A DNA stretch of 64,000 nucleotides from Hybos culiciformis. Taxonomy: Eukaryota > Arthropoda > Insecta > Diptera > Hybotidae. A model generated the notes under the pieces. The model was not told the DNA's origin and did no database searches. It saw only the letters and a list, made by a program, of their open reading frames with translations. The position numbers were made by a program, and so were the translations under genes. Of this stretch, positions 47,866 through 61,700 are shown piece by piece; position 1 is the first letter of the stretch; each line of letters starts with the position of its first letter. The stretch lies in the NCBI GenBank assembly GCA_964007475.1, contig OZ023273.1:43773525-43837524 (forward strand), written 5' to 3'.

Positions 47866-48575
47866 CACTGGCCTACACTCATTTTGGTGCCTAAGATTTT
47901 AGACCTGATTTTGGGTATATTTTGTGAGCTGATACAAGAAAACTAGTCACATTTTTCATAACAGCTCTTGTTCATGATTGCCAATTTCAATACCAAAGTA
48001 TACACAATACAAGCGAATTACCGTGTCATTAATCGGTTTCCGTTGATCTTTCATTATACACTAGAGCCTCGAGTTGCGTTGTTCCAACTTGCGTCTTTTC
48101 GAGTTGCGCCAGAAAAATGTTTGATACCCCAATTTTGAGTTGCGTTGCTAATTTTCGAAATGCGTCGAAAAAAAGTTTTAAAATTAAATTTAATCAAAAA
48201 ATAGCATAACGTCTATATTCAAAAATTAAAATTTCGAATTGCGTTGTTTCGAGATGCGTCGCGATTTATTAGAACGCATTAACGACGCAACTCGAGGCTC
48301 TAGTGTATACTCACCGCATATGTAACAAAACATATCAGGATCGTTAATGCAACTTCTTGACTTACTTGCCATCATAAATTTATACGATTAATGTCATAAA
48401 AGTAGTTATAACATGGACTGATTTTGAATAAAACCGTAAAAAATTTGAAATAAGAATTGTAGGTAAACCAGAGCTGTCTTCTAGTAGCAGCAATGTAGTT
48501 CATACTAACTACTTTACCGACTACAGATGCGAACAGAGCTGCACCAATACAAACATTTTTTTTTGTAGGCCAGTG
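47866..48575. mobile_element. DNA element with 3-bp duplication, carrying a nested MITE
   Basis: Ends CACTGGCCTACA and TGTAGGCCAGTG are perfect 12-bp inverted repeats, flanked by TTA on both sides (47863-47865 and 48576-48578). CACTG ends and a 3-bp duplication would suit a CACTA-like family, but no transposase supports this. The 48059-48305 MITE sits inside and interrupts it, so this element is the older of the two. Confidence 0.75.
48059..48305. mobile_element. 247-bp MITE with TA target duplication
   Basis: Inverted ends CACTAGAGCCTCGAGTTGCG are flanked by TA at 48057-48058 and 48306-48307. The inside contains variants of TCGAGTTGCGTTG and TCGAAATGCGTC. It is non-coding and inserted within the 47866-48575 element. 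Its ends resemble pogo/Tigger-type elements only loosely. Confidence 0.85.
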
Positions 48576-49734
48576 TTATAGCTCGCACATATAGAAAAAT
48601 ATGACAAAAATCATCTTAACTTTATGAAAATTTTTAAATATTCAAATAAAAGTTATAAGTTCTTCTAATACCTTCGACCTTATCATTACATTAACTACTA
48701 TTATTAATATACTAAAAACCAACAATGTAGTAAGCTAGCATACTTTTGACTTGTATTTTAATCAGATTCATATTTTTTAAAATAAAATTAAATCAACCTA
48801 CGTTATATAAATTATATGGAAATATTATAATAATCAATACTGGTAGTACGGGGCGTACTCGAAATTCGAGCAAATATTGTTTTTATTTGATACAGTTATG
48901 TTGAACATAGCTATGAACTATAAAAATGAATTTATAAAAAACTTTACATAATTAATAGTGCTTCTCCTGAAAACTTTTTGTCCTTAGGCGTCTATAAAAG
49001 TATTCTGCAGAAAAAAATACAATTACTGTCAACATTGTTTTGATTTTAAATTAATAACAATTTTTTTCCAGAAAAAAAAAGTTTCCAGGAGAAACAGGGA
49101 AGCACTATTATAATGTGATTATAATCTATATATAATTAAAATTCAATAATAAAAATATTATATTTGGGAAACTATTCTACTGAAGATTTCATATTAATTA
49201 AATTCTGTTAGTACTTGTACTTCTTCCTTACCCGCACTCTATTTCAATGGTCTATTGACCCTTATTAAAAGTAGTGATGCCTCTTTTAAAAAAAACTGAA
49301 TCCACGATTAATATTTATACATATTATTCTTTGATTGATATCCAGGAGAAGAATATATACATTTTAGTGAGATTGTATTTATATTTATACCCTGCTCAGT
49401 ACTGTATTGAAAATATATTGACTTTATTGAATAAATATCCACCGCACTATTATGATGGGCAAATAATAATTGTGTACGCTCATTAGTAATTCAAAAACAG
49501 TATTTGTTCTGCTTATTTTTAAACTTATGTTAATGCTATGTTTATTTGATTTTCTTTATGTAATTCTATTTTATATTTAATAAAATTCTTAAAATTCCTC
49601 TGTAAAAATTTTTATGAGAAAAAAATTACTAAATAAACTTTTTCTTTGTCAAAAAATTTATTTGTTAAGAATTATGCCTAAAAAATTTGCGACCTGAAAC
49701 TTTCAAGTTTCAACCGAATTATCGATATCGTCCT

Positions 49735-49999
49735 ACTTCTGATATCATAAAGAGTTTTACAGCATTATTTGACTATAAATGTAAATGACTAGTCGATCCC
49801 TGCGCGAATGTTGTTTCGCTCTAGCCTTGTCCATATTAATATTAATTAAACAAATTTAGAATAAAAAATGGTCTAAAACCATTTACGCAAAATAACATTT
49901 CCAATGATATCGGTATCGTCTAAATCGGTGCATTGGTTCAGAAGTTTCTATAAGTTACATACACAAAAGTACTTTCATTTTTATTTTATATATATAGTT
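49735..49999 (+). repeat. 3' tail of an interspersed repeat
   Basis: A G+C-richer stretch (CTAGTCGATCCCTGCGCGAA, then ATCGGTGCATTGGTTCAGAA) ends in TTTTTATTTTATATATATAG. The ending resembles that of the repeat at 36.5-36.65 kb. It is probably the degraded end of a retroelement or Helitron-like family; the class is not certain. Confidence 0.4.
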
Positions 50000-52974
50000 A
50001 TAGATTAACTTTGAAGAACATTTAAATGTAATATTGAAATTAATTGTTTTGCTGTTTTGTAACCACTTATTAAATTGAGTTATGAGTTCACTATGAGAAA
50101 TTTTTTTTTAACTATTTTTCTAACCTAAGGCCTAAGACCTAAGAGAAAATACATTAGGAAGTTCTTGAATTTTGTAAATGTAATGTACTACCTATAAGTA
50201 TTTATATTATCATTTTTATGTAGATGTCCTAATTTTATTTTCCATGGTTAAAATTACTTTCAACTAATTCAATTTTCCACAGCTTATCTTTAAATTCAAA
50301 TATAGTTCATACGAGAAGCTAAAAAGTTTAATTTATCTAAGACCATACATCAATATGTACCTAGTTAAAATTGAATTCTTAATTTTAATGAAAACATTTT
50401 ACATTTCGATTTTAAATAAATATCTATATCTTTAAAATTTAATATTATACTGTAGTATGCAAGTATGAACTTAACGCTGAAATTAAAAACTAAAATTTAT
50501 ACAGTATATACTATTTCATTAAAAATCAATTCTTCTTACTTTATTTCGAAACTTTTACTTGATTAAAAGAGCATAGTATACTTAATAAATACGTTTCGTG
50601 ACTTCTCAACTTTATTCTCAATTATATTTTTTTTAAAATTTATTTATTTTTTTTGGAATAAAATTTTTTAAGGATGTTAATTCTGTGTGAATTTATTATT
50701 TACTTTTAGAGAGTTTCCTTTTTAACACAAATCAATTATAATAATATTACATACATACATGCGTACAAACATTATGTTTCATGAACTAATTTTTGTATTT
50801 AATAATTTAATCTATTAAAATGTAGAATTGAGCAAATTTTCCCATCGATACAAAAAAAATTAAAATAAATAATATTAAATTCATATATTTTTTTGGAAAA
50901 CATTTTTTTTTTTATGAAGGAACACACATCCGGTCCGTTGCGATAATCGTGTTACCCACTTTATTATATCGTTATACTTTTTTTTTTATATATGACTTCT
51001 TATAACTTTTCGTGATCGTCGTAATTCATACATCTTAAGGATGACCGTCATGATGAATGAAAAAAAAATCAAAAAACAAAAATTATAATAATACGCGTGG
51101 ATAACCATATCCCCAAAAAAAAATCGTACTTATTATTAAAAAAATATATATATATATATAGATAATATATATATAAAAACATGCAGAGATTTGAGAAAAT
51201 TATAAAGAAGGAAAATAATTTTTTTTCGTTATGAAACTTACCGTTGATTTTACGAAATTAATCTGCGGTCACTGTAAGATTGTAAGGTATCTGAAATTGT
51301 AAGGCATCAATAAATTATAAAAAGGTGACTACTGAAAGATTTTCCGTTCTTAATTTGTACAAATATAATATACAAGTATCCATACTCATTAAAATATCAA
51401 AACTCCACATTTTTATGGTTTAATGATGTAATTTTTTTAAACTTAAAAAAACCCTATTTTATGATTTTCAATTATTTATAAATGTTCTCATTTCTTATAT
51501 TTCTTTTCGAATTCATTAACAACATTATACCCAGTTTCGTGGAGTTAATAATATTACATTTATAATAGATATGACATATGAGCAATTCTCGATAAACCAT
51601 TGACGTCTTTATTATCAAGACTGATTATAAAAATTTTCAAACTTGAAAAGACTCGTGATACAAAATATACAGCCGAGAAATTTAAATTATCACATTAAAA
51701 TAAATTATGAAAGAAAATAGATGAAAGAATAAGAAAAGATTCCGTATATTTTCGTAAATCGAAATCGGACTGGTACTTAATTAAGTTATAATTATAATAT
51801 AAGCATTTTAAAGTGGAAATGGTAGACGGCAGAGAAAAACTGACAGAAAGTAGTGACTCTTTCTTTTTTATTTTGAATGAAAAACTGGCTGAAAAAAGGT
51901 GATGAAAAGAAAAACTCTTAAAGAATTTCGCAAATCACAAATCAAAAATTTTTGAGCTTACTGCTTTCTTTTCTTTTATTTTTCAAATTTAAATTGACAT
52001 CCATGAGTTTCATTATACTTTAATTTTATACACACAATTTTAAACTGGCGTGTTCAAAAAAAAAAAAAAATGCAAAAAAATAAAATATCAACCAATTAAA
52101 GTTTGTATTTTTCACTTGATTTTACGTGAGATAGAGATTAAAATGGAATTTTAAGGACATCATATGATCATATCTTATTAATCTTATGTGATTGTTTTTA
52201 TTAAAAAAAAAAAAAAAAAAAAACTTGTTATTAACTTAATTTGCTGGTTTCATAAATTTCCAAACTTTATTAAAGATTAAACATAACAAGATTATAATTA
52301 TAAAGTATATACTTTATAATTTTGATAAAATCATAAGGTGCATAAAAAAAATTTTTAGGGAACTTTCACCTACTTACTAAGCATAAATATTCAATAAAGT
52401 CTCTCAAGGTTTTTTTGTTTTAATATTAAAGAAAAATTAAATTGATTTAAAATTGATAGAATAAAAAAATATGTTTTTGAATAACATAAAAAATTCTAAC
52501 CGAAGAAGCAAAATCAGAAATTTTGGTATAGGACAAAACTTGAAATAAAATAAAGTCTACAAAACATACTAGTATTATCAATTCATATTATAATGCAGGT
52601 AAATTTTAAAAAATTTCAAACCTTTACTGATTCTGAATATCAACAATAATTATTATGTTTCATCAATTATTATTATTAGTCCGTTTTCCATCAAAAATGA
52701 AAAAATTTACTGTTTGTTTTCATTGAAAGTCCGTCCGTCACTAAAATACCTACATTTTTTAAACCAACCAAGCGATTTTCATCATTTAAAAGCCAAAACA
52801 ATCTTTCTTTTCAGGTTGCGAAGTTCGAGGGTCTAAATAATTTTCATAGCTAAAGATCTAAATAATTTTCATATTCATTTTTTATAGAATTCATTTATTC
52901 TGATTAAAATAAGTATGTGACATCTATCGATTAGAGGAACTATGAAAATGGTTATAGCCCAAAGTTTTTGTTCA

Positions 52975-53088
52975 AAATTGTTATATTTGTACATATGAAT
53001 AAATTGTATTGGTAATGATATAATGATATTAAAGGAGACGAAGGTATCTAAGAAATCCTAAACCGAAATTCTGAAAACGGGCGCCGTA
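52975..53088 (+). repeat. Diverged interspersed repeat, copy 2
   Basis: Related to 37441-37602 by eye, sharing TGATATAATG and the CCGAAATTCTGAAAACGGG block in the same order. Confidence 0.45.
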
Positions 53089-56000
53089 TTATATATTTTT
53101 ACTTCATGTTTCCAAAATTTTTTGAACTAATGAACTGTTAAAACTTAAATTGTATATATGTACAACACATTATCATTATAATAATATAATGCAATTAAAA
53201 CCAAAATATTATTATTTCTTTTTATCAACATTCATATATTTTAAAATTTTTTTTCTTATTTTACTCTTTCAATAAAAATTAAAATTACATTAAAAATATT
53301 TTTTTTATTTGTGGATCTTGTTATAATTTTTTTTTAAATTTAACTTTGGCATATAAAATATATAATTAATAATATATGGTGTGTATGTATAATAATTTAT
53401 TTTTTAGTTTTTTGATTTATTTTTAAGTGTTTTTAATTAAAAATATACTGTATTCTATTTATTGTATAATATACTGCAAAAATTTGTTTCCTCATTGTTT
53501 TTTTTTAAGTTCTTCCTTGAAAGAAGGATTTAACGTTTATAAAATTTCTAATAATTACAGATCAAATTTTTTTTTATTTACAAATAACATTAATAAAATT
53601 GAAAAAAAAAAAATAAATCAAGCTCTAATAAAAATTTGCTTATAAGGCCCACGTAATAGAGATAATAGAAATTTTTGGAGAATACGAATATGAATTATAA
53701 GCTGCAAAGAATTTTTAAAATGTTTTCATTTATTTTTCATATAAATGATTTTATATGATTGTACATAAAAAACTTATTAGGATAATGTTTATTGAAACTA
53801 GCACTAAGCCTTCAAATTAATGTTCAAATAAAAAAAATCTTGCAAAATATCCTCCTTTGAATATTTTCCTTTAGAAGGGTTACAATTTGCAATCTAAAAT
53901 ATTAACATATATTATCATCATTATAGTCAGTAGCAGAAAAACTTAGAAATTTTTATAAGACTCTAATAATTTTTTTGAATTGAAATTGAAATTAACGCAA
54001 ATGTTTCTGTTTTTTGTTAAACGTATTTAAATTAGAAGTTAAAATAAATTTTTCAATTAACATTCATAATATGACTAATCCTTCACTCAGATTTCTTTAA
54101 ATATAAATCTAAATTATAAAAATTGATAGTAATTTCAAATTTTTAAGACATTTAAAAGTTGTGCAACACAAAAATAATTCTTAAAATCTATTTTTATAAT
54201 AATTATACAATAGACAAATTAAAAATATGTATCAATAAAGAGTATAATATTATAATATAATTAATGTTCACATATCGTTAAAAAAATATATGTTCAATAT
54301 CTGTCTCTAATGAATTAAACGCATTAATTCCCATATTGGATTACATAGTACTTTTATTTATAAGCACAGACAAATTCAATTCAGTGCATATATTATATAT
54401 AGATCATTATATTATTCTGTGATATAAGCCTTTCTAATTTCCTTTGTGATATTTGATAATCAATAATTCTCCAATGTAATTTTTTTGTTGTTATTTTAAA
54501 AATAATGCATAAAAACAACAAATAAAATAAATGGAAAAATTATGTAAATAATGGAATATCATAAAAGAAATGAGGACTATAATAGAAAAAAAAAACTGTT
54601 TTTGCAAAAAATTTAAATAAAATCTGAACGTCAGTTTAGAATACATATTCCAAAAAGATAGAATATAGAATACATCAAATAAAAAGCAGTAGTTTTTTTC
54701 ATTATTAAATAAAATAATTAGGTTAATCTTCAATTAATACTTTCTTAAGGCAGATTAATTAAGTTTAAAGGAATAAACGAATCTGGAGATTTCAAAGTTG
54801 CCAAAAAAATTAACAAAAAAAATTGTTGTGAAAAAAAAAACACTGTTACTTAGCACCATGTTATTTTACTTTGGAGTTGACGAATGTAACTTTAAATAAT
54901 ATTTGACAACAACATTATATAATATTTTACAACGTGTCGTTAATAATCTTATTATACGTTTTAACGGTCAATAACTTTACTTTATAAAGCAACACAAACA
55001 ATAATTCAAGGCTGATTCCAAGCTAGAGTTTATAGCGATAGAATAGTTAGGAAAAGAAAGATTTAAATTAAGCATTGAGAAAATTTAAATTGGATTTAAA
55101 AAACAAATTAACATAAAACACCTATGCATTAAGTTCAAAGTTTCGAAATATTTTTTAATATTTATTATTATAACAAGTAATGTACAAAAAAGAACTTAAA
55201 AAAGTAATAAATTATTACATTCCAAGTTATTTTCTCGGAAAAATTAATCAAATGCAGAGTAAAAATAGTTTCATGGCATATAAAAACATCATATTTCTTC
55301 ATGTTTTAATTTTAAAAAAAATATTATCCATATTTTAATTAATTTTTAGTTACTAACTTTGTTAAAATATGGCGGTAAAAATAGAATTACCGACAAACAA
55401 CTACACATTATACATATTCAGAGTGATGACATTTTTTACGTTTGAAAAACTTTAATGTACATATTTAGATATCTAACTTTTGTTTTATTATAAAAAAATG
55501 TACAATTATATTTTGATTTGAATTATAAAAGTAACCTAAAGATTAGCTGCAGTTGAATATAAGACAGAGAAGCTAATCACTTTTTCTTTATTTTTAAAAA
55601 TCACTCATAGATCATCATATAATAATTGTCCCAAACAAATTTCTTTTACGGAAGTTTTTTGTTTGGACAGATATTAAAATTGATGTTCTGCTTTCAATTA
55701 TTTTTTGTTATTTTTTTTGGCGCAAAACTCCTTTCAGTTCGCAATATTATTCACATAATGTCATCACTATAATTTTTTTGGAAATATTTATTTATTTTCA
55801 AGTCTACTAACAAATTACTATTATGTAAATTAGGGTGTCATGTCAGATACACTATTTATTTTGCATATTCAAAAATTTTTTTTAACTTGGTATTAAATGT
55901 ATGTTCGATTTTCTTAATTCTATAAAAATGTTGTGCAATTAAAAAAAAAAAATTTTATTTCTAATTTGTTTTATAAATTTTAAAAACATTTAAATAAACG

Positions 56001-58766
56001 CCTTTGTAAATTAAAAATAAATGTTATTATCCGGTTTATAATACGATTTGTATTATCACGAGTTCGAGTATGATACACTCATGCAGCTGAAATGAAAGAA
56101 ATGTTCAATGTAAGAATAATAATATAGAAAAAAATTAAAATTACAACTAATTTTAATATTCAATATCTTTAAAAAAAAGTTAGTTGCGTTATAAATCTAA
56201 CCGGTAGAAATTTAATTCTAATTTAATTTAATAAAAACAAATTCAGTATTTTTCAAAATTTCTTAAAAACAATCATGTAAAGAAGCAATAATAGGAAGGA
56301 TTAAACTTTATTAAATTTAATCTACAAAGATTTTTTGAATATAATGTCAAAATTGTAGACATACTATAAAAACTTATCTTGATAAAAAACGCTTATTATG
56401 GAAAAAAAAAAAGTATTATTTTAAAATTATAAATCAAAGAGGACTACTAAAATTTTGGATTTCTAAACGATTTATAATTTCAATTTTAAAAATAAAATGT
56501 TTTGACGTACAAATCGTTGCGAAATACATTCAAAATTCTGCAAAGGGAAATATTAAATTTCTCAAAATAATTTAAATTTGAAGCACTACTTTTAAAACCT
56601 AATGGAAATGGATAAGTACAAAGAAATATTTTTTAAAGAATTGAAAATTTAAAAAATAATTTATTTTCTTTATTAGATATTTGATTTTAACAGACTTTGC
56701 AGATACATCATATTTTAATATCAAAACGATTTCATTTCTAAAATCAAGGAATTTAGCTTGAAGAAAACAGAAATATAACTTTTTGATTAGTCTCAGTTTA
56801 GGAACATTGATATATTAGTATTATAGATAGGAATTATAAATATTTCCCATATTAAAATTTTCAGCGATCATGAACATATCCTATCTGTACATATTTTTCC
56901 ATCTCAAATGATTTGGACTCAAATTATAATTTTAAAAAATATGATATCCATCGAAAAGTTTCGCGCCAAATGGAAAGGAAAAAAAGTTTCTAATTAAAAA
57001 ATTTTTCATTTGAACATTTTTTTTCTAGATTTAAAATAAACATAAAGGAAACAAACAATATACAAAAAAAAAATAAGCTTGAAATAAAAATAATAAATTC
57101 TTGATGAAATTAAATGGAAATTAGTATTTTGGAATTTTTCTTTCTTTTTTTCACACTACCTCTTGAGGTAAAGAATTTAGAATATTTTATTCCAAATTCA
57201 ATAATTTTATTTTATTTCGAAATCAAACTTTTTTCGTCGATTCAAAAGTAAATAATAAACAATAAATTATAATGCCAATAAACATGTAGAAAACTAAGTC
57301 ACTGGTCAATACAATATGGTACCTATCAACCGATTTGTTGTTGTTTGCTGAATAAATCTCGAATAAATTATTTTCCCTTCCAATCTTTTCTACTAAATAT
57401 CAATGTTTGTAACGGACTCAAATCTGCTAATCTTAAAATAACTTTAAAAAATAGGAAAAAACAGAAACTAATTCAAATTACGTATCCACAATTATATAAT
57501 TGTATTAGAAATAAATACTTCTAGTGTTACAATACAAGGATATTTATTTAAATGAATTAGGTCTGTTTTGAATCGTTTATATTAAATTTTAAAGGCAAAT
57601 ATTTGTTTTAATTCAGTTAATGTTCAAACATTAAAAAATATTAAAGATTATTAGATAATATAATATATAAGAGCTAAATTGTTATAAAAATGTTTTTTTT
57701 AACTCTCATCAATTAAATTAATTCTCCAAACTTACTTAACTAATTATTATTCAACATTTTATATTGCTTTAAATTTAGATAAACTTAATTTTTTTATTTT
57801 TTATTTATTTATTTATTTTTTTCTTTTCAAATATTATTCCAACTATTTTTGATGGATCTTTATAGGAATATTTAAGACTTAACTTTTAAGATAAATAAAA
57901 AACACATAATGGATAATATGTAATTAAAAACATTTTGTTAAAATTAGATTACCTACCTAATAATACATTAATCAAAATAATATGTATAACGTATTATACT
58001 AAGTATGTATATGAATAAGATCATCAATATAATGAAAAAATAAATTTTATTCAATATGTTTGCTTTAAATTCAAAATATCAAGTTTAGCTTGAATAAAAA
58101 AACAGTCTCTAGAAATTAAAATTTTGATAAAACTACAAGAACCCATGCACAAAATGAAGCATCATACGAATATCTTTCAATGAAAAGCATAGACGGGTTG
58201 CTGGTTTGGAAAAATAATTAAAAATGTAAAACTAGAAGACCAATTTTTAAGTATAATTTTCTAACAAGAATGCAAATGATTGGAAAATAATACTGTCGAA
58301 ATATTATGGAAAAATTGTTTATTTAATAACATAATAATATCTTACATTATTTATGAGGAAATTATTATATTTTATTCCCTTTTTTATTATAATTAATAAT
58401 TTAGATGTATGTAGTTAGATAAAATTTTACTTAATATAATATAAACATGCAATGTTAGTGTCTTCAACATTTAACATACATTATTTATATTGTAAATATT
58501 TTTTATGTATGGTAAACAATGTTCTTAAATTTAAGATGGTAATAGTAACTTATAAGCTTTTACACTCATTAACTTTCAATTCATGCAACCTACATTAAAC
58601 TACAAATAATAACAACAAAAGTTTTGTTTTCTTAAAAACTACGTTAAAATCAGTGAAAAAAATATTCTTAAATTTAATATTAATACAAAATAAATGAATT
58701 TAAAAATATTAAATTAAATAAAAATGTTAAAATTTTTCTTTTTTCTTTTTCAATTTATTTTTAAAT

Positions 58767-61700
58767 TTAATGAGATGGACTGATATCAGACATTCGATGT
58801 TTAACTTGACGTGCTTTGCTGCAAGATGCACGACGTAAGCTTCCACCAAAATTATCATAATCTAATGATTCCGATGAAAAAGCTAAAAATTTAAAATGAC
58901 TATATTTAGATGAAGTAATATTTGATTTTGTCATGTTTGGGCATTATTCCAAAATATTATAAAACAAAAATGTTTTGTGCACTTTAAAAATATTAAAAAC
59001 TTAAAAATAATTAATTATTCCAAAAGCATTTTATGTTCGACAGAAAGCAAACTCAGTGTTGCTAATGATGCAAAATTTCTTAATATTAAACTAATAAAAT
59101 TAATAACTGAGTAAATATATGGTGAAGCAAAAAATGTTCGTAATTAAAGACAAAAAACAAGAAAATTTGAATAAAAAACCTTTATCAATGGGAGATCCCA
59201 ATGTTAAACTGCTCAAACTAGAACTAAGGTTATATGGTCGTGGTGATGGTGGAACTACTGTAGAAGATGAATCATCTCCGGGTAGGCATGTTTCAACCAT
59301 TGCTTCTAAACAATTCACAAATAATTCTGATGATTCTCCCACAATATTGTACTAAAATAAAATAATAATATGTATTAAGATTTCAATTATTTATGTAAAT
59401 ATATAAGACCAAGAAAATTTCAATTGAGAATGGATGAGCAGAACAATAAACACAAGAGTATCTCTTTCGATTGTCGTATTTTTGTTTTAATATTAATTTT
59501 TTAAATAACATAGAACTTTGTCATTGATCATCATTGGAGATTTTAAAGAATTCATAACTACTCCTTAATAATCTAAAACTTTCTGTAATAAAATTATTTT
59601 ATAACTTTGTATTATAACAAGTACTTTTTCAAATTGTAACACCCTAGACCTTCGAGTACTGTTCAATATAACTTTCTTTGACGATTCATAAATAACCCAA
59701 ATTCTTCTATTCAATACTTTTTATCACATTAAAAAATTAATTCCATAATGGGGTTAAATATAAATAAACATTACTTTAGTAAATGGCCCAGCAAATCTCC
59801 ACAATCCCCCAAAACCGCAGCTTTGTAGAAAATGTAATTGTTGTTGTGATGGATCTTCACTTGCTAACATATTTTGCACAATACTTTGGACAGCCATTAA
59901 AACAACTTGATCATTTGATATTGATAAAATTGTATTGATTTTTTGATCCAATAAAGAATGACTAAAATTACAATTCGTTAAATGGAATGATAAGTTTTTC
60001 TAATAACAATAATCAACAATTTTAAAATACTCACATAACTGGGAAAACTTTTGGGAATACGACAGAACCCTCTGCTAAATATTGGTATAAAACTCTGGTT
60101 TCAGATTCATCTGTACTATATTTTACCAAAGTAGCCAGTACAGTTAATACTTCATAAAAATAATAAAGGTTGTTTTAAAAAAATTGATAACTTAATGAAT
60201 TTCATTTTAACACATACCCAATGCTTGTACAGAAAGGTCTGATAAAACTTCTGGATCTAGTAAAACATTTGATTCATTTGATACTGACGATCTGGAACCT
60301 TGTTCCTAATTGATAATGAAAACAAAAATAATTATTCTACGGAACAATTTTGACAATTAAAATATATTATGAATTTACAAAAATTTTTATTGGATCAAAT
60401 TATAAAATACATAAATTTATTCAAATACAATACATATTATATAATATTTTATAAGCAATTATCGAATTCAATAAAACATATAAATTATTTCCTTGAATCT
60501 TAACAATAATATATAATTTCCCTGAGAATTCATTTTTATTGAAATGTATGTAAGAACTTTCCCAGCAAAAACTGACCGTTTTCATTTCCTTAAAAAATAC
60601 GTTAAAATTTTTTTTTGTTTTTTTGGTAGTCGGTTTTTTCTGGGACACTTACTATTATATAAAATACCTCAAAACTTGAGGTTAAAAATTCCCCTTTTAA
60701 TTTGACAAGATGATCACTATTTCTCTTTCTTTATCAAAAATAATTATAATAGTAATTTTCGAACCCTTCTTTAAATAAAATTTAAATCTTACATAGAATG
60801 TCAATATTTTTATAAAATTAGAAATTATACAAAGCTTTAAATATTTCACACCAATTTTAGATACTTAATTCTGGTTTCACTATTTCATACAATTCTTTTA
60901 TAGACAATCAAAATTTCTTAATATAATATTTTTGCAAAAAGCATATATATGTAGAAAAAATTGATATCAAGAAAATAATTTCACAAATATAATACGCATT
61001 ATGAATATTAATTTTTTTTCATATTTTTAGACAACTGCATAAAAAAAATTATGGACTATACCTGCTGGGACTCATCAATTCCGGGTGCATTATTTTGATC
61101 TTTAGTCGTTGGTACAGAAAATGAACGTTGAGTTTTGAATAAAACTTTAGCGGTCTTTATAGGCGCAATGTTTTTTATGTTTATTTTGTAATTTAAATTT
61201 TGCAACACAAAAAATTCCAATAAACATAAATGATTTATATAATGGCAAACATAAATTTCAGATATTTTACATGCAATGATAGTTAATAATTTTTGTATAT
61301 ATATGTATGTATATTTTGAACAAGAATTAAATTTATATCGAATAATATTATATGAAATTAAAAAAATATATAAATCAAATAGAAAGCATTTTAATTAATC
61401 AAATAATGGTTATTGATTATGTATAGTACGATAAGTATAATAATCCAGATAGATAGCAATTTATGCAACGCATTCAGCAGGCATTCAATAAAATAAAATA
61501 AAGTAAGAATATTTATAATTAGAATAAATAGTTTTTTTTTTGTTTAAATTACACTAAATATTCATAAGCTTTTTTAGTTTTAGATATAATTGGCTTATAA
61601 TTCTGAATCTAATTATTTTTCTTTTCTTTAACATCCCAAGTAAACCATATTTTTTAGTGAAATTTCTTTACTTCTGTTCAAAATATTCGGAATTTATTGT

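Larger units (their letters stand above)
48579..58766. other. Ten-kilobase gene-poor spacer between mdelta and Nf1
   Basis: No gene, RNA or complete element is recognised. It contains a repeat tail at about 49735-49999, a diverged repeat block at 52975-53088, TA and A/T runs, and a slightly G+C-richer patch at about 50930-51060. Frames of 67-80 codons here are low-complexity and Phe/Ile/Lys-rich, as expected by chance. Confidence 0.5.
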
